A stretch of DNA of 64,000 nt from CAVVFX01 sp963747535 (GCA_963747535.1 CAVVFX010000023.1:186001-250000), one strand, 5' to 3'; numbered from the stretch's first letter, positions 48,052 through 58,105 are shown. Numbers and translations: made by a program. Notes: generated by a model not told the origin, from the sequence alone.

Positions 48052-50970
48052 TCAGAAAGAAAACTGCATTCCGATGCGCGCGACACGGGGATTAATGAGA
48101 CCCGTCGGGTGCAGGTACGTTGGGCCTGTCAGGTAACTGGTGCTGGTGGCGCTACTGGTGTTGAAGAGGTTGAAGACCTGAAAATTGAACTGCAACCTCA
48201 TGTTCTCCCTCACCTTGATGGTCTTGGCGACTTTGATATTGGTGGTCGAGATGACGGGCCCTCGCTCCGCGCCGTAGGGTTCCATCCGCAGCGTCACGGA
48301 ACCTTGCAGCAGAAGCGGACTGGAGAAGCTTTCGGTCCTCTGTCCAGGGATACCCGACTGCGCGCGATAGAAACCGGACACCTCGATTCCCCACGGCAGA
48401 TTATACAATCCGGAGGCGCGTGCTTCCCAGTTCCACGTGTTGTCGATCGGGTATCGGTCGTCATTGGGAGATTGAGGGATCGCGATGATCCACGCGTGGT
48501 TCTTGGTCATCCAGAAGGAAGACTGAGCGTTCCACTTTTTCGAATACCGCTTCGTTACGGCGGCTTCGAAAGTGTTGAAAGTATCAGGCCGGTTACTGGC
48601 AGCATTCATTACTTCGAACTGGTTGAACGCTGAAGTGTTATAGGATGCCGGATAGGTGTAGAGGGTCACGGGAGCGTTGGTAAGCGTGTCGGTGAGAGTT
48701 ACGGGGACCGTGTAGATACTGTACGGCCTGAGGATGTTGATTCCGCTGGGATCCTCGGCGCCCTCCGGGGCATTCAGGTTGGTCACTTTGTGATAAATAT
48801 AGCTCAAGCTGAGTGACACATTCGGCACTAGTTGTCTTTCCACCTTGGCAACGTATTCATACGTCTTATCCTGCTTGAGATTGAGGTTGATCAGTTCGTT
48901 GAGGCCGCCGGTGGCGCTGATGAAGTTAGGGCTGCTGGGGTTCAGGCTGGCGAGAGTGGCGGGACTGGCGTCGCAACTTGTGTTGTTGTAGGAAACGTTG
49001 TTGAATCCGGTCTGCACGCAAGGACCACTCCATTTATAGGTCGTGGTAACCAGTGCATCGGGATTAAAAGAACCTCCCCAGAGGTCGCCCATGGTGTCGC
49101 CGAAGACTCCAAATGAGCCCTTCAAAAGCGTCTTGCCGTCCCCAAAAATATCCCAGGCTCCTCCCACCCGCGGAACCACGTCTTTCCAGGTCAGCAGCTC
49201 TTTTCCGGGATAAGTCGCGGCCGCGCTGAATTGGCCGGCGGCCTTCATCTGATCCGGATAAAAATCGTTATACCGTTCCCAGCGCACGCCGTAATTCAAG
49301 ACAAACCTCTTCGCCAGCTTCCAGCTGTCCGTGGCGAACACGGACTGGCTATGGAGTTCGTTATTCGGTTTGAACGGATAGTTGAAGGTCTGAATCTCAT
49401 TCGGCACCCCCTTGCTGAAAATAAGGAGGTAGTCGCCGGCGGCCTGGTCCTGCAGCGCCTGCGTATTACCGGCTTCCCAGGATTCCTCACTGCCGAACTT
49501 GAATTGGTGCTTCCCGATAACGTAACTTACGTTGCCTCTCGCCATGTAGCGGATTTGAGGTTTGTCGTCGGGGTAATCGTTGGGTCCGGTAAGCACGCCC
49601 GTGCTCAGTTCCTTGCTGCTCGGATTACCCGGCACGTCGGTACCTGGCTCGTCGGTGTAATGGACGTGATAACCGCCGTAGCCCGCGATTACATTGATGA
49701 AAAGGCGAGGAGACGGCACAATCTCCGCCTCCCCTTTCCACATGTCCGCGGGTTGATGTTCGTACAAACTGGAAGGCAACGGTTCGGTGCTGGACGCTCC
49801 CTGTGCCGAGAGAAATTTCAGAGAGTGTTGCCAGGCTGCGATGAACCGCCAGACGGGATTGAGCTGGTAGGATATCTTGACATTTTCCTGTGTCAGTGTC
49901 GAGACGATACTTCCTCCGGGCGCATCCAGGCACGTCCAGCAGCCCGCCGCATCCGGACCGCTCACAACTCCCAACTGCCCCGCGTTCTGCGTCTGCTTGC
50001 TGAGCCCGGTATAGAACCACAGCTTGTCCTTAATGATCCGGCCGCCTAGATCCCCGGCGTAATCGTAATAGTCCTTAATCGGGCTGGAGACCTTCAATCC
50101 CAACGCCGCCAGCGATGGCGTGATGTTATTTGCCTGGAAACTCGGACTTTCCCAATCACCCAGCAAAGTGCCGTGAAAATCGTTGCTGCCTGATTTCATG
50201 ATCGCCACCATGTTCACTCCCGGGAAGGGCACATCGGCGTTGTTGCCGGTAGTCTTGAACTCGGCCTCCGCCAGTGACAAGGAATCCATGTACACCGCGG
50301 TATCGAGATCGTGCGAACTGGTGATATTGATCCCTTCCAATTGAAGGTAAGGCTCCGCGAGGACTCCGTAGGTGATGATCGCGCTGCGAGCAGCCAGGTT
50401 GCTGTCGCCAACATCAGGCTTGCCGCTCATGCTGACTCCGGCGGCCATGGGCAGCAATTCCTGCAGGCCCAGGCCCTTCGGTGTGTCCAGGATTTCCGCC
50501 ATCTGCAAGGTTGTGCCGCCGGACGTGTTCACGGTATCGACCACCGGGCTCGATCCCGTCACCTCGACCGTCTGTTCAACTTGCCCGACCTTCATGACCA
50601 CGTCGACTCTGGCGGCAAAACCGACATTCAGATTCAGATCCGCGCGAACAAAGGTTTGAAAGCCCGAGTGGGCGAAATTGAGCTTATAGACTCCGGGAGC
50701 CGGCAGATCGAGGACCTGATAATTGCCGTCCTGGTCCGTGGTCTTACTCACGCTGGGAACCTGCAGCGCCGGGCTGGTGACCGAAACAGTAACCTCCGGC
50801 ACGGGTGCGCCCGACTCGTCGAGAACGCGTCCGGTAATGCTGGCCGAGGCTACGGCCTGCGCCCTGACAATCGCCGGGGCGAGCGCCATAAATAACATTA
50901 CCGCCGCGATACCTGCGCGGCCGGCGGACACGGGTGCCCGCCAGAAATCATGTTTCTGGTTAATCGACAT
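48052..50970 (-). CDS. TonB-dependent receptor with carboxypeptidase-regulatory N-terminal domain
   Basis: 972 residues. A signal peptide (AVMLFMALAPAIVRAQ) is followed by a carboxypeptidase-regulatory-like domain (about 42-125: SASITGRVLDESGAPVPEVT, YQVLDLPAPGVYKLNFAHSG), a plug (VEQTVEVTGSSPVVDTVNTS, region to about 260) and a long outer-membrane barrel ending FNLFNTSSATSTSYL...RIGMQFSF with terminal Phe. This Oar/SusC-like class is abundant in Acidobacteria and imports oligomers too large for porins, energised by TonB-ExbBD (not in this window). RBS GAGGTG lies upstream of ATG 50970. The two flanking paralogues suggest a dedicated substrate. Confidence 0.92.
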   Translation of the reverse strand: MSINQKHDFWRAPVSAGRAGIAAVMLFMALAPAIVRAQAVASASITGRVLDESGAPVPEVTVSVTSPALQVPSVSKTTDQDGNYQVLDLPAPGVYKLNFAHSGFQTFVRADLNLNVGFAARVDVVMKVGQVEQTVEVTGSSPVVDTVNTSGGTTLQMAEILDTPKGLGLQELLPMAAGVSMSGKPDVGDSNLAARSAIITYGVLAEPYLQLEGINITSSHDLDTAVYMDSLSLAEAEFKTTGNNADVPFPGVNMVAIMKSGSNDFHGTLLGDWESPSFQANNITPSLAALGLKVSSPIKDYYDYAGDLGGRIIKDKLWFYTGLSKQTQNAGQLGVVSGPDAAGCWTCLDAPGGSIVSTLTQENVKISYQLNPVWRFIAAWQHSLKFLSAQGASSTEPLPSSLYEHQPADMWKGEAEIVPSPRLFINVIAGYGGYHVHYTDEPGTDVPGNPSSKELSTGVLTGPNDYPDDKPQIRYMARGNVSYVIGKHQFKFGSEESWEAGNTQALQDQAAGDYLLIFSKGVPNEIQTFNYPFKPNNELHSQSVFATDSWKLAKRFVLNYGVRWERYNDFYPDQMKAAGQFSAAATYPGKELLTWKDVVPRVGGAWDIFGDGKTLLKGSFGVFGDTMGDLWGGSFNPDALVTTTYKWSGPCVQTGFNNVSYNNTSCDASPATLASLNPSSPNFISATGGLNELINLNLKQDKTYEYVAKVERQLVPNVSLSLSYIYHKVTNLNAPEGAEDPSGINILRPYSIYTVPVTLTDTLTNAPVTLYTYPASYNTSAFNQFEVMNAASNRPDTFNTFEAAVTKRYSKKWNAQSSFWMTKNHAWIIAIPQSPNDDRYPIDNTWNWEARASGLYNLPWGIEVSGFYRAQSGIPGQRTESFSSPLLLQGSVTLRMEPYGAERGPVISTTNIKVAKTIKVRENMRLQFNFQVFNLFNTSSATSTSYLTGPTYLHPTGLINPRVARIGMQFSF

Positions 50971-51013
50971 GGAGAAACACCTCGCGGATATTTTCGAAAC
51001 TGAAACTGAACTG

Positions 51014-53284
51014 TTAGCGGTTTTGCGTCGACATATCGGGCGAATTCAGGAGTACCGGCTGAGTGTAGGCGCCGTCGCCGGCCGAGTCCCACACTGCGAA
51101 CCGAACCCATTTCTTGCCCGTAGCATCGAAGGAAATCTTGAATTCATGCGACCCGAAAGGAGGCATCTCCGTCGCGGGTATAATCTGGCGGTCGACCTTG
51201 TGCCCGTCGCTCCAGACCAGTTCGGCGAATTCGAGCGGGAAGGTCCATTCCACATTCGCCGTATACACGCGGTGCGCACCGGAGCCTGACACGCCATAGT
51301 TATGGAAAAGCACCTCGCCGGTTGTGCCGAAGAAATTCCCGGTACGCATCGCCTCGATAACTGTGCCCCAACCCTCTTTGAACGACGGGACACGATCCAG
51401 CTTCATGTAATTGACGGCCAGCAGAGGATAAGTTTCGTCGTCCGGCCACTTAGTATAAGTGTCTCCCTCGGCCAGCATGTACTTTGGCGTCGGAGCCCAG
51501 TTGCTCGAATCATCCATCACGCCGAAGCAACGAACTTCGCACAGTCTTTTTTGCGACAGATCTGACGGCAAGGACTCCCACGATGCGCCGATATTCCGGT
51601 CGCTAAGAAAGAAATCCTTGTCGCGGTAGGCGTCCGGGTAACCAGCCGTGTTCTTGGTGCGCGGGTGCGTCGTGTACCAGATGCCATTTTCCCGATTCAC
51701 CAGATTCAGGATGTCCTCGGACGAACCCAGGTGATATACCGGACCGTACTTTGGATCATTTTCCATAAAAGGCTGGTTGGCCGGCCGCGGCTGAGCGTGC
51801 GAGTAATAAACCGGGTGCGGAGTCAACATCCACCAGTGGCCGCCCAGGTATGCGTTTGGCTCTTCACCCGGGATGAACAGCAAATCGCGGTCGGAAATCC
51901 GGGCGCTACCATCGAAATAGACTTTTTGCTCCATGAACCGTTTGGGTCCGGGATCTCTCGGATCGGAATCGTCATGGAAGTCGCCGAGGTTCACAATGTT
52001 AATCCCCAAGGCGTGGAATACATCTACCCACGGCGGCCGGTAGTCCAGCGTGGCGCGGTCTCTTAACAGCTCGTTAAAATCCAGGTGGAAGTGGCTCGCC
52101 ATCACCTTGTAGCCGGGCAGGGGCTTGAACACGTCACCGTGCGTGTACGCCATGACCGCTTCTTGGGTAGCGTGGTCGCCTTCGGGGCTCAGGTAAAAAT
52201 AGACGGCCATGTGCTGCATCGTCCCGGCCGGTGCATTGTATAAGGCGTAGTTGTCCCAATGTCCCTGCGACGTGCTGGTCCGCCGTCTCCATTCAGTGTC
52301 TGTAACGCCCCAGGGATGATAGCCCTCTCCCCTTTCAGGCTGCAAGGCTCCGACGGCATAAGCGCTGTCGCTGTCTTTGCGGTAATAAACGTAGCCCAGG
52401 TTGACTTCGTCTTCACGCTCGAAGAAAAACTTGTGCGGAGGCGGAAAAACGGCTAACGATCCGCTTCCAGCATCCACGATGGCCAGCCGGTTACGCGCGC
52501 GCAGGCCTACTGGTTCTGTATTTGTGTCGCCGCCGAATTCGTACTTCTGCCACGCGCGCGCCGAGTCACGCCACACCACGGCGGGATGCTTGGCGATATC
52601 GAAGCCTTTAAGACCCGCGCTATAGATATACGCCACGCTCGGCTCTTCGGTCTTGGCGATCGCCTCCTGTCGCAGCAGGTTAGAGCCGCGATAAACCGTG
52701 TACTGCAGCTCGCCCGAGAAAATACCCATGTCGAGGCCGGAAAACGTGATAGCTAATCTCGCACCGTCCGTGTCGACCTTGCAACTGTTCGAATGGAACG
52801 TGGCCGAGGCGCGCTTTACCTCACTGGGATCGCGCGGCAGGGGGTACGAATCCCCTTTGCCGGCAACTCCCGGAACGACCAGGGGCGCGTCCCAGAACGT
52901 CATCCACTTTTCCTTGTCGTACAGTTCTGGAGTGACCTCGATATGGAGGAGTTTGAATTGGGTAGCCTGGGCCATCGACATACGCCGCTTGCCGCTGGTC
53001 ACATGGAACTCCGGCTGGAGGCCACTCCCGAGTTCCACCCATTGGCCGCCACTTTTGCGCGCAGCCAACTCCTGCACTTCAGGCTGACCATCCCGGATGG
53101 TAAATCCCGCGCGCAACTGCTGGTTGCCTTCGCCGCGCCAGTCGAACTCCACGGCTTTTCCGCGGACCTCGGCCTTTAGACCGTCCGCCGGTTTGTAGCC
53201 TTGAAGATCGCAGCTCGGTGTTTGGCCTGCTGCCAGCCCGCACGACAGCGCCAAATACCACCTCAGCCCGTTTAATTTAAGCAT
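51014..53284 (-). CDS. Secreted protein with PHP-like metal motifs, intact paralogue
   Basis: About 756 residues from ATG 53284, with GGAGG upstream; GTG 53302 is a less likely start. A signal peptide (LRWYLALSCGLAAGQ) leads to a beta-rich N-terminal region. The central region carries HFHLDF (His398, His400, Asp402), GDFHDDSDP (His437), IPGEEPNAYLGGHW (Glu474, His483) and TTHPRTKNTAGYPD, an order that recalls the motifs of PHP/CehA-McbA metallohydrolases. The C-terminus is an Ig-like domain (NVEWTFPLEFAELVWSDGHK). It is first of three genes with the TonB receptor. A secreted hydrolase acting on the imported compound is inferred; the substrate is unknown. Confidence 0.82.
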   Translation of the reverse strand: MLKLNGLRWYLALSCGLAAGQTPSCDLQGYKPADGLKAEVRGKAVEFDWRGEGNQQLRAGFTIRDGQPEVQELAARKSGGQWVELGSGLQPEFHVTSGKRRMSMAQATQFKLLHIEVTPELYDKEKWMTFWDAPLVVPGVAGKGDSYPLPRDPSEVKRASATFHSNSCKVDTDGARLAITFSGLDMGIFSGELQYTVYRGSNLLRQEAIAKTEEPSVAYIYSAGLKGFDIAKHPAVVWRDSARAWQKYEFGGDTNTEPVGLRARNRLAIVDAGSGSLAVFPPPHKFFFEREDEVNLGYVYYRKDSDSAYAVGALQPERGEGYHPWGVTDTEWRRRTSTSQGHWDNYALYNAPAGTMQHMAVYFYLSPEGDHATQEAVMAYTHGDVFKPLPGYKVMASHFHLDFNELLRDRATLDYRPPWVDVFHALGINIVNLGDFHDDSDPRDPGPKRFMEQKVYFDGSARISDRDLLFIPGEEPNAYLGGHWWMLTPHPVYYSHAQPRPANQPFMENDPKYGPVYHLGSSEDILNLVNRENGIWYTTHPRTKNTAGYPDAYRDKDFFLSDRNIGASWESLPSDLSQKRLCEVRCFGVMDDSSNWAPTPKYMLAEGDTYTKWPDDETYPLLAVNYMKLDRVPSFKEGWGTVIEAMRTGNFFGTTGEVLFHNYGVSGSGAHRVYTANVEWTFPLEFAELVWSDGHKVDRQIIPATEMPPFGSHEFKISFDATGKKWVRFAVWDSAGDGAYTQPVLLNSPDMSTQNR

Positions 53285-53545
53285 CGTTGGAACCTCCACC
53301 AAACTTCTCTAGAGTTCCAAAGCGCTCAAGGTAAAGGCACACTTTCGCCGTACGGAGTTTGGCATCATGGCCACTTCTTCGAGCCCTGGCTTCGTGCTCT
53401 AGCTTGGGTGGATATTATTCGATGTTTAGTAAGGAGTCAAATAAATATGATCCGCATTGGGACGAATCATCACAACTCTTTTGTTATTTTTTGACTTCTT
53501 TAGTGGGTTCTGCTCCGCCAAATGTGTAGCGGATGATAGCGAAAT

Positions 53546-54079
53546 CTAAGGTGAGAGCCGCATCGGTACAAGCGTGACCTGCCTGAGCCGCCAGTCCGCG
53601 CCGCGGTATTCCTGTCCCGCGTTGTCCAGCCGCACGCGCAGGAAAGCCTGTTCTCCCGGATCGTGAGGCGCGATCCGCTCGACCAGCAGCGCCGCCCGGC
53701 TTAAACCTCCTCTAAACCACTCGGGCGAAGCCAGGTAGAAGTCAAATACCTCTCGTAGATACTGCTGATTGCGGGGCTCCAGCTCAATGGCTCGTTCAAG
53801 GCTCCGCCGAGCCTGCCGCGCGTTCCCGGCAGCGTGCAGCGGACTCGCTACTTCAGCCATTTTCGCGTAAGATTTTCCCAGCCATAGATGGAGCGCCGCG
53901 TCGTCAGGCCGGAACTGCAGCGCCTTCGTAAACGCCCGCGCTGCCTCCTTGAACTCGCACTGTTCAAATCGCGCGTGCCCTGTCACGCCCCAATCAACCG
54001 AACGCTCGGTCGCGGCGAACTTGGAAGCGGCATGCAGATTCACCGCGCATAACAACAAACCTGACGCTAAGATTTTCAT
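53546..54079 (-). CDS. Secreted TPR protein
   Basis: 177 residues with a signal peptide (ILASGLLLCAVNLHAA). Three TPR-like units follow (GHARFEQCEFKEAARAFTKA, DDAALHLWLGKSYAKMAEVA, ARRSLERAIELEPRNQQYLR), then a basic C-terminal part. No enzyme motif is present. It may be a small periplasmic scaffold. It is separated from the TonB cluster by 261 bp and from pgi by a spacer with a hairpin, so it is probably transcribed alone or behind pgi. Confidence 0.75.
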   Translation of the reverse strand: MKILASGLLLCAVNLHAASKFAATERSVDWGVTGHARFEQCEFKEAARAFTKALQFRPDDAALHLWLGKSYAKMAEVASPLHAAGNARQARRSLERAIELEPRNQQYLREVFDFYLASPEWFRGGLSRAALLVERIAPHDPGEQAFLRVRLDNAGQEYRGADWRLRQVTLVPMRLSP

Positions 54080-54206
54080 CTCTTATCTGTTAGAGGCCCC
54101 AAAACGCTTTTGCGCTTCTACAAAAAATCGCCCAGCGCCGCAAAGCCCGGATGTAATACCTTTGATGATCGACTCATTTTTTGCGGTTGCCGCAGACATC
54201 CGTGCT

Positions 54207-54232
54207 ACAGACGATCGTTTTTCGTCGTCTGT
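54207..54232. repeat. Short hairpin element, pgi/TPR spacer
   Basis: ACAGACGA at the left pairs with TCGTCTGT at the right across TCGTTTTTCG or nearby bases. It is a variant of the AGACCATCG-TTTTTTG-TGGTCT elements at 58106, 60188 and 63575. Confidence 0.65.
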
Positions 54233-54253
54233 CGGCCGGCGGCAGGCTCCAAT

Positions 54254-55891
54254 TCAGTTAGAGTCCCCTTTCAATTTCCGGTAGTAACGAATCAGCTGAT
54301 CGGTTGAACTGTCATGCGACAAGTTCGGCTCTTTCTTGCTTTCGAGTTCGGGGATGATGCGCTGCGCCAGAACCTTACCCAACTCGACACCCCATTGATC
54401 AAAGGAGTCGATGTCCCAGATTACACCCTGGGTAAATACCGAGTGTTCGTAGAGAGCAACCAGTTTCCCTAGAGTCTCCGGTGTCAGCCGTTCCGCCAGG
54501 ATCATGTTGGACGGTCGATTGCCCTCGAAGACCCGGTGCGGAACAAGCCACTCCGGCGTGCCCTCAGCCGCTACCTGCTCAGCAGTCTTGCCGAACGCCA
54601 GAGCCTCGGCCTGCGCGCAGACGTTCGCGATTAAGATGTCGTGATGTCGGCCAACGGCATTGAGAGGCTGAGCAAAGGCAATGAAGTCGCACGGGATGAG
54701 CCTGGTTCCCTGATGAATTAGCTGATAAAACGAATGCTGGCCGTTGGTACCCGGTTCACCCCAGTAAATCGGACCGGTCTCGCGGGCCACGCGTTTCCCA
54801 TCGAGCGTGACATGCTTGCCGTTGCTCTCCATCGTCAATTGCTGCAGATAGGCAGGGAACCGTTTGAGGTACTGTTCGTAGGGCAGGACCGCGACCGTTT
54901 GTGCGTTAAAGAAATCGTTGTACCAGACCGCTAGGAGTCCCATGATCACCGGAAGATTGCGCTCGAAAGGGGTCGTGCGGAAGTGCTCGTCCATCTCGTG
55001 GAATCCACCTAACATGGCGCGGAAATTGTCCGGACCGATGGCGACCATCGTCGAGAGACCGATGGCGGAGGTCATGGAGTACCGGCCGCCGACCCAGTCC
55101 CAAAACTCGAACATGTTAGCCGTGTCGATACCGAACTTGGCGACACCGGACGCGTTGGTGGAAACCGCTACAAAATGTTTCGCGACGGCTTTTTCGTCAT
55201 TCCCCAAGCCGGCGAGAGACCACGCCCGCGCAGTCTGCGCATTCGTCATCGTCTCCAGGGTGGTGAACGTTTTCGAAGAGATGATAAAGAGCGTTTCCGC
55301 CGGATCGAAATCATGCACCGCCTCCACGAAATCGGTGCCGTCCACGTTTGATACGAAGCGAAACGTCATGCTCCTTTCGGCGTAGTGTTTCAACGCCTCG
55401 TAGGCCATCACCGGCCCGAGGTCGGAGCCGCCGATCCCGATGTTCACTACATTACGGATGCGCTTGCCGGTGTGGCCTTTCCACTCGCCGCTGCGCAAAG
55501 CCCGTGCGAATTTATCCATTCGGTCGAGCACCGCGTGGACCTCAGGTACAACGTTCCGGCCATCCACCATAATGGCGGCGTCACGCGGAGCGCGCAGCGC
55601 GGTGTGCAACACCGCCCGATTCTCAGTGATATTGATCTTTTCACCACGGAACATGGCGTCGATTCGTTCCTGCAAACGGGATTCACGGGCGAGCCGGAGC
55701 AGAAGTTCCAGCGTTTCGTCGGTGATGCGATTCTTCGAGTAATCGAGGTAAAGGCCAACAGCTTCCACCACCAGACGCTCGCCGCGTTTTGCGTCGTCCG
55801 CAAAGAGCTGCCTCAGGTGTAAGTCCTGGATCTTTTGATAGTGGCCGGCAAGGTCATTCCATGCCTGGATCGTTCCGTCTGGTGCTGACAT
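54254..55891 (-). CDS. pgi: Glucose-6-phosphate isomerase
   Basis: 545 residues from ATG 55891, preceded by AAAGGA. It interconverts glucose-6-phosphate and fructose-6-phosphate. Family signatures: NVVNIGIGGSDLGPVMAYEA, the sugar-phosphate site ISSKTFTTLETMTNAQTARA, WDWVGGRYSMTSAIGLS, the catalytic Glu within YWGEPGTNGQHSFYQLIHQG and the end SFDQWGVELGKVLA. The length matches bacterial long-form PGI. It stands as a single gene, divergent from moxR, and has no frameshift. Confidence 0.97.
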   Translation of the reverse strand: MSAPDGTIQAWNDLAGHYQKIQDLHLRQLFADDAKRGERLVVEAVGLYLDYSKNRITDETLELLLRLARESRLQERIDAMFRGEKINITENRAVLHTALRAPRDAAIMVDGRNVVPEVHAVLDRMDKFARALRSGEWKGHTGKRIRNVVNIGIGGSDLGPVMAYEALKHYAERSMTFRFVSNVDGTDFVEAVHDFDPAETLFIISSKTFTTLETMTNAQTARAWSLAGLGNDEKAVAKHFVAVSTNASGVAKFGIDTANMFEFWDWVGGRYSMTSAIGLSTMVAIGPDNFRAMLGGFHEMDEHFRTTPFERNLPVIMGLLAVWYNDFFNAQTVAVLPYEQYLKRFPAYLQQLTMESNGKHVTLDGKRVARETGPIYWGEPGTNGQHSFYQLIHQGTRLIPCDFIAFAQPLNAVGRHHDILIANVCAQAEALAFGKTAEQVAAEGTPEWLVPHRVFEGNRPSNMILAERLTPETLGKLVALYEHSVFTQGVIWDIDSFDQWGVELGKVLAQRIIPELESKKEPNLSHDSSTDQLIRYYRKLKGDSN

Positions 55892-56143
55892 CTCGGTTGT
55901 CCTTTCGCTTTCGATGCTCTTCGTCAGATTCGATGCTCTTTCGTCTAAAAAGGATCGCATAAAGGCCGCTGATTTTGACTTCGCGGAAGCGGTAGGGCCG
56001 CTCAGGAAGGAGGGCGGTTCCTAGCCGCCCTGGTCCGGAATCATTGTGTCGTATGTCGTTTGGGCGCTGCGGACCACAGTCCTCCCCAGCGTCCGTTCCG
56101 CTCTGCGACCGCGCCTACCCCGCCAGCGTTCTACAATGTAACC

Positions 56144-57139
56144 GTGAGCGCGGAAGCTACTTTGCAGAACGCAGTATCGCGGCTGAATGACGTACGGGCC
56201 GAGATCGCTAAGATAATCGTCGGTCAGCAAAACGTCGTCGACGGCGTCCTGATCTGCCTCCTCTCCGGCGGCCACGTCCTCCTGGAAGGCGTACCCGGCC
56301 TCGGAAAAACCACTTTGCTGCGTACTCTCGCCCGAGCGCTGCAGCTCAAATATTCACGCATACAGTTCACCCCGGATCTGATGCCCGCCGACATCGTCGG
56401 CAGCATGGTGATCGAAACTGACGATCGCGGCGCCAAGGCACTGCGCTTCCAGCCCGGGCCGGTTTTCGCCAACCTCGTCCTCGCCGATGAAATCAATCGC
56501 GCCACTCCCAAGACTCAATCGGCGCTGCTCGAAGCCATGCAGGAGCGCACCGTCACCAGCGGCAATCTTACCCATCAGTTGGAGCGTCCGTTTCTGGTAA
56601 TGGCCACCCAGAACCCGATCGAAATGGAAGGCACGTATCCGCTTCCGGAAGCCCAACTCGACCGCTTCCTGATGAAGATCATCGTGACTTACCCCGATCG
56701 CGACGAGCTCAGCCTCATTGTCGACCGTACCATCGCGCGCGAAGAGGCCGAGGTACATGCCGTCCTGGACCGCGACCAGATTCTGCAGGTTCGCGATGTC
56801 TGCCGCCAGGTGATGGTGGCACCGCACGTCCGCGACTTCGCGATTCAGATTGTAATGGCCACGCAGCCGGATCAGAAGGAAGCCCACGAATCGGCGCGCA
56901 AGTACATTCGCTACGGCAGTTCGCCGCGCGGCGCGCAAGCCCTCGTGGAGTGCGGACGCGTGCTGGCCCTCATGCGCGGCCGCTATCACCTTGCGGTCGA
57001 CGACATTCAATCGGTGGCCCTCTCGGTCCTCCGTCACCGCATTATCCTCAATTTCGACGCCCATGCCGACGGCGAAACCGCTGACTCCGTGTTAAATAAT
57101 ATCTTGAGCGGCGTAAACAAACAGGTCTCCGTCGCATAA
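56144..57139 (+). CDS. MoxR-family AAA+ ATPase
   Basis: 331 residues from GTG 56144 (SAEATLQNAVSRLNDVRAEI); frame upstream of it lacks family sequence. Walker A GVPGLGKTT (49-57), Walker B LVLADEINRATPKTQSALLE, sensor 1 MATQNPIEMEGTYPLPEAQL and the arginine-bearing lid domain are all present. MoxR ATPases act as chaperones with VWA-domain partners. Here it heads a MoxR-DUF58-BatA set of three genes spaced by 20 and 119 bp, the usual unit linked to envelope or stress functions. Confidence 0.95.
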   Translation: MSAEATLQNAVSRLNDVRAEIAKIIVGQQNVVDGVLICLLSGGHVLLEGVPGLGKTTLLRTLARALQLKYSRIQFTPDLMPADIVGSMVIETDDRGAKALRFQPGPVFANLVLADEINRATPKTQSALLEAMQERTVTSGNLTHQLERPFLVMATQNPIEMEGTYPLPEAQLDRFLMKIIVTYPDRDELSLIVDRTIAREEAEVHAVLDRDQILQVRDVCRQVMVAPHVRDFAIQIVMATQPDQKEAHESARKYIRYGSSPRGAQALVECGRVLALMRGRYHLAVDDIQSVALSVLRHRIILNFDAHADGETADSVLNNILSGVNKQVSVA

Positions 57140-57159
57140 GGCAGTCCCAAGTCCCTTCC

Positions 57160-58059
57160 ATGCCCACCGCCGAGCCACTGCTGGACCGTCATTTTCTGGA
57201 ACGGTTGGAACGTCTGACCATCCATTGGCAGCGCTCCTTCGCGGGTCTGGTCGGAGGTCACAACGCTTCGCGCTTCTCCGGCGGCGGCCAGGAATTCCTG
57301 GATCACCGCAACTTTCACCATGGCGACGACCTGCGCGCGGTCAACTGGCGCGCGTACCTGCGGCTGGAGAAACTGTTCCTCAAAATGTTCCAGATCGAGC
57401 CTCGAGTCCCGGTTCACTTACTGCTCGACACCAGCGCGTCGATGGCTTCAGGAGGGGCCTCAGGGGCCGCCGTTAAATTCGACGTGGCCCGCAAGATTGC
57501 CGCATCGCTGTGCTACATCGGGCTGGTCCGGCTCGACACCATCGCGGTCCAACCCTTCTCACGGGATCTCGGCGAAGGCATCGTCGGCGGCGGCGGACGT
57601 CACCGTTTCCGGCCGATCATGGAGTACATGCAACGCATCGAGGCGAAGGATGCGACCGATTTCAATCTGGTGATCCGCGAGTTTATCCAGTCGACTCCCC
57701 ACCGCGGCCTGGTCATCATCCTTTCCGATTTCCTGGACGACGGGGACTGTCTGAAGCCTCTGCAATATCTGGCCGATTTTGGACACGAGCTGCTGCTCAT
57801 TCAAATCTATTCCGAAGAGGATCGCACCCCTCCGTGGAATGGCGAACTGGAACTGATCGATGCCGAAAACAACGCGCAGGTCCGGCTGCAGTTCGACGAC
57901 CAGTCCCGCGCCCAATATACTCGCGCCTTCGATGAGTACTCCGCGGCGCTGCAACAACTGGCGGTCCGTAACAACGGCCGGTTTGCCGGCGTGTCCACCG
58001 CGACACCGCTCGAAGACATCATCTTCGGTTCCCTGGTCCGCACAAGAGGCATAGCATGA
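57160..58059 (+). CDS. DUF58 protein (VWA-like, MoxR partner)
   Basis: 299 residues, soluble. The DUF58 hallmark GQEFLDHRNFHHGDDLRAVN precedes W-R and a VWA-like fold with a MIDAS start LLLDTSASMASGG (DxSxS) and later IILSDFLDD. There is no transmembrane helix, so it probably works at the inner face of the membrane with MoxR and the next protein. Bacterial homologues often carry two N-terminal helices; this one does not. Its role is inferred from the gene set. Confidence 0.92.
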   Translation: MPTAEPLLDRHFLERLERLTIHWQRSFAGLVGGHNASRFSGGGQEFLDHRNFHHGDDLRAVNWRAYLRLEKLFLKMFQIEPRVPVHLLLDTSASMASGGASGAAVKFDVARKIAASLCYIGLVRLDTIAVQPFSRDLGEGIVGGGGRHRFRPIMEYMQRIEAKDATDFNLVIREFIQSTPHRGLVIILSDFLDDGDCLKPLQYLADFGHELLLIQIYSEEDRTPPWNGELELIDAENNAQVRLQFDDQSRAQYTRAFDEYSAALQQLAVRNNGRFAGVSTATPLEDIIFGSLVRTRGIA

Positions 58060-58105
58060 AGGGGCCAGACCATCGTTCCCGTACGGCAAACTCATGTCCC
58101 CGTGG

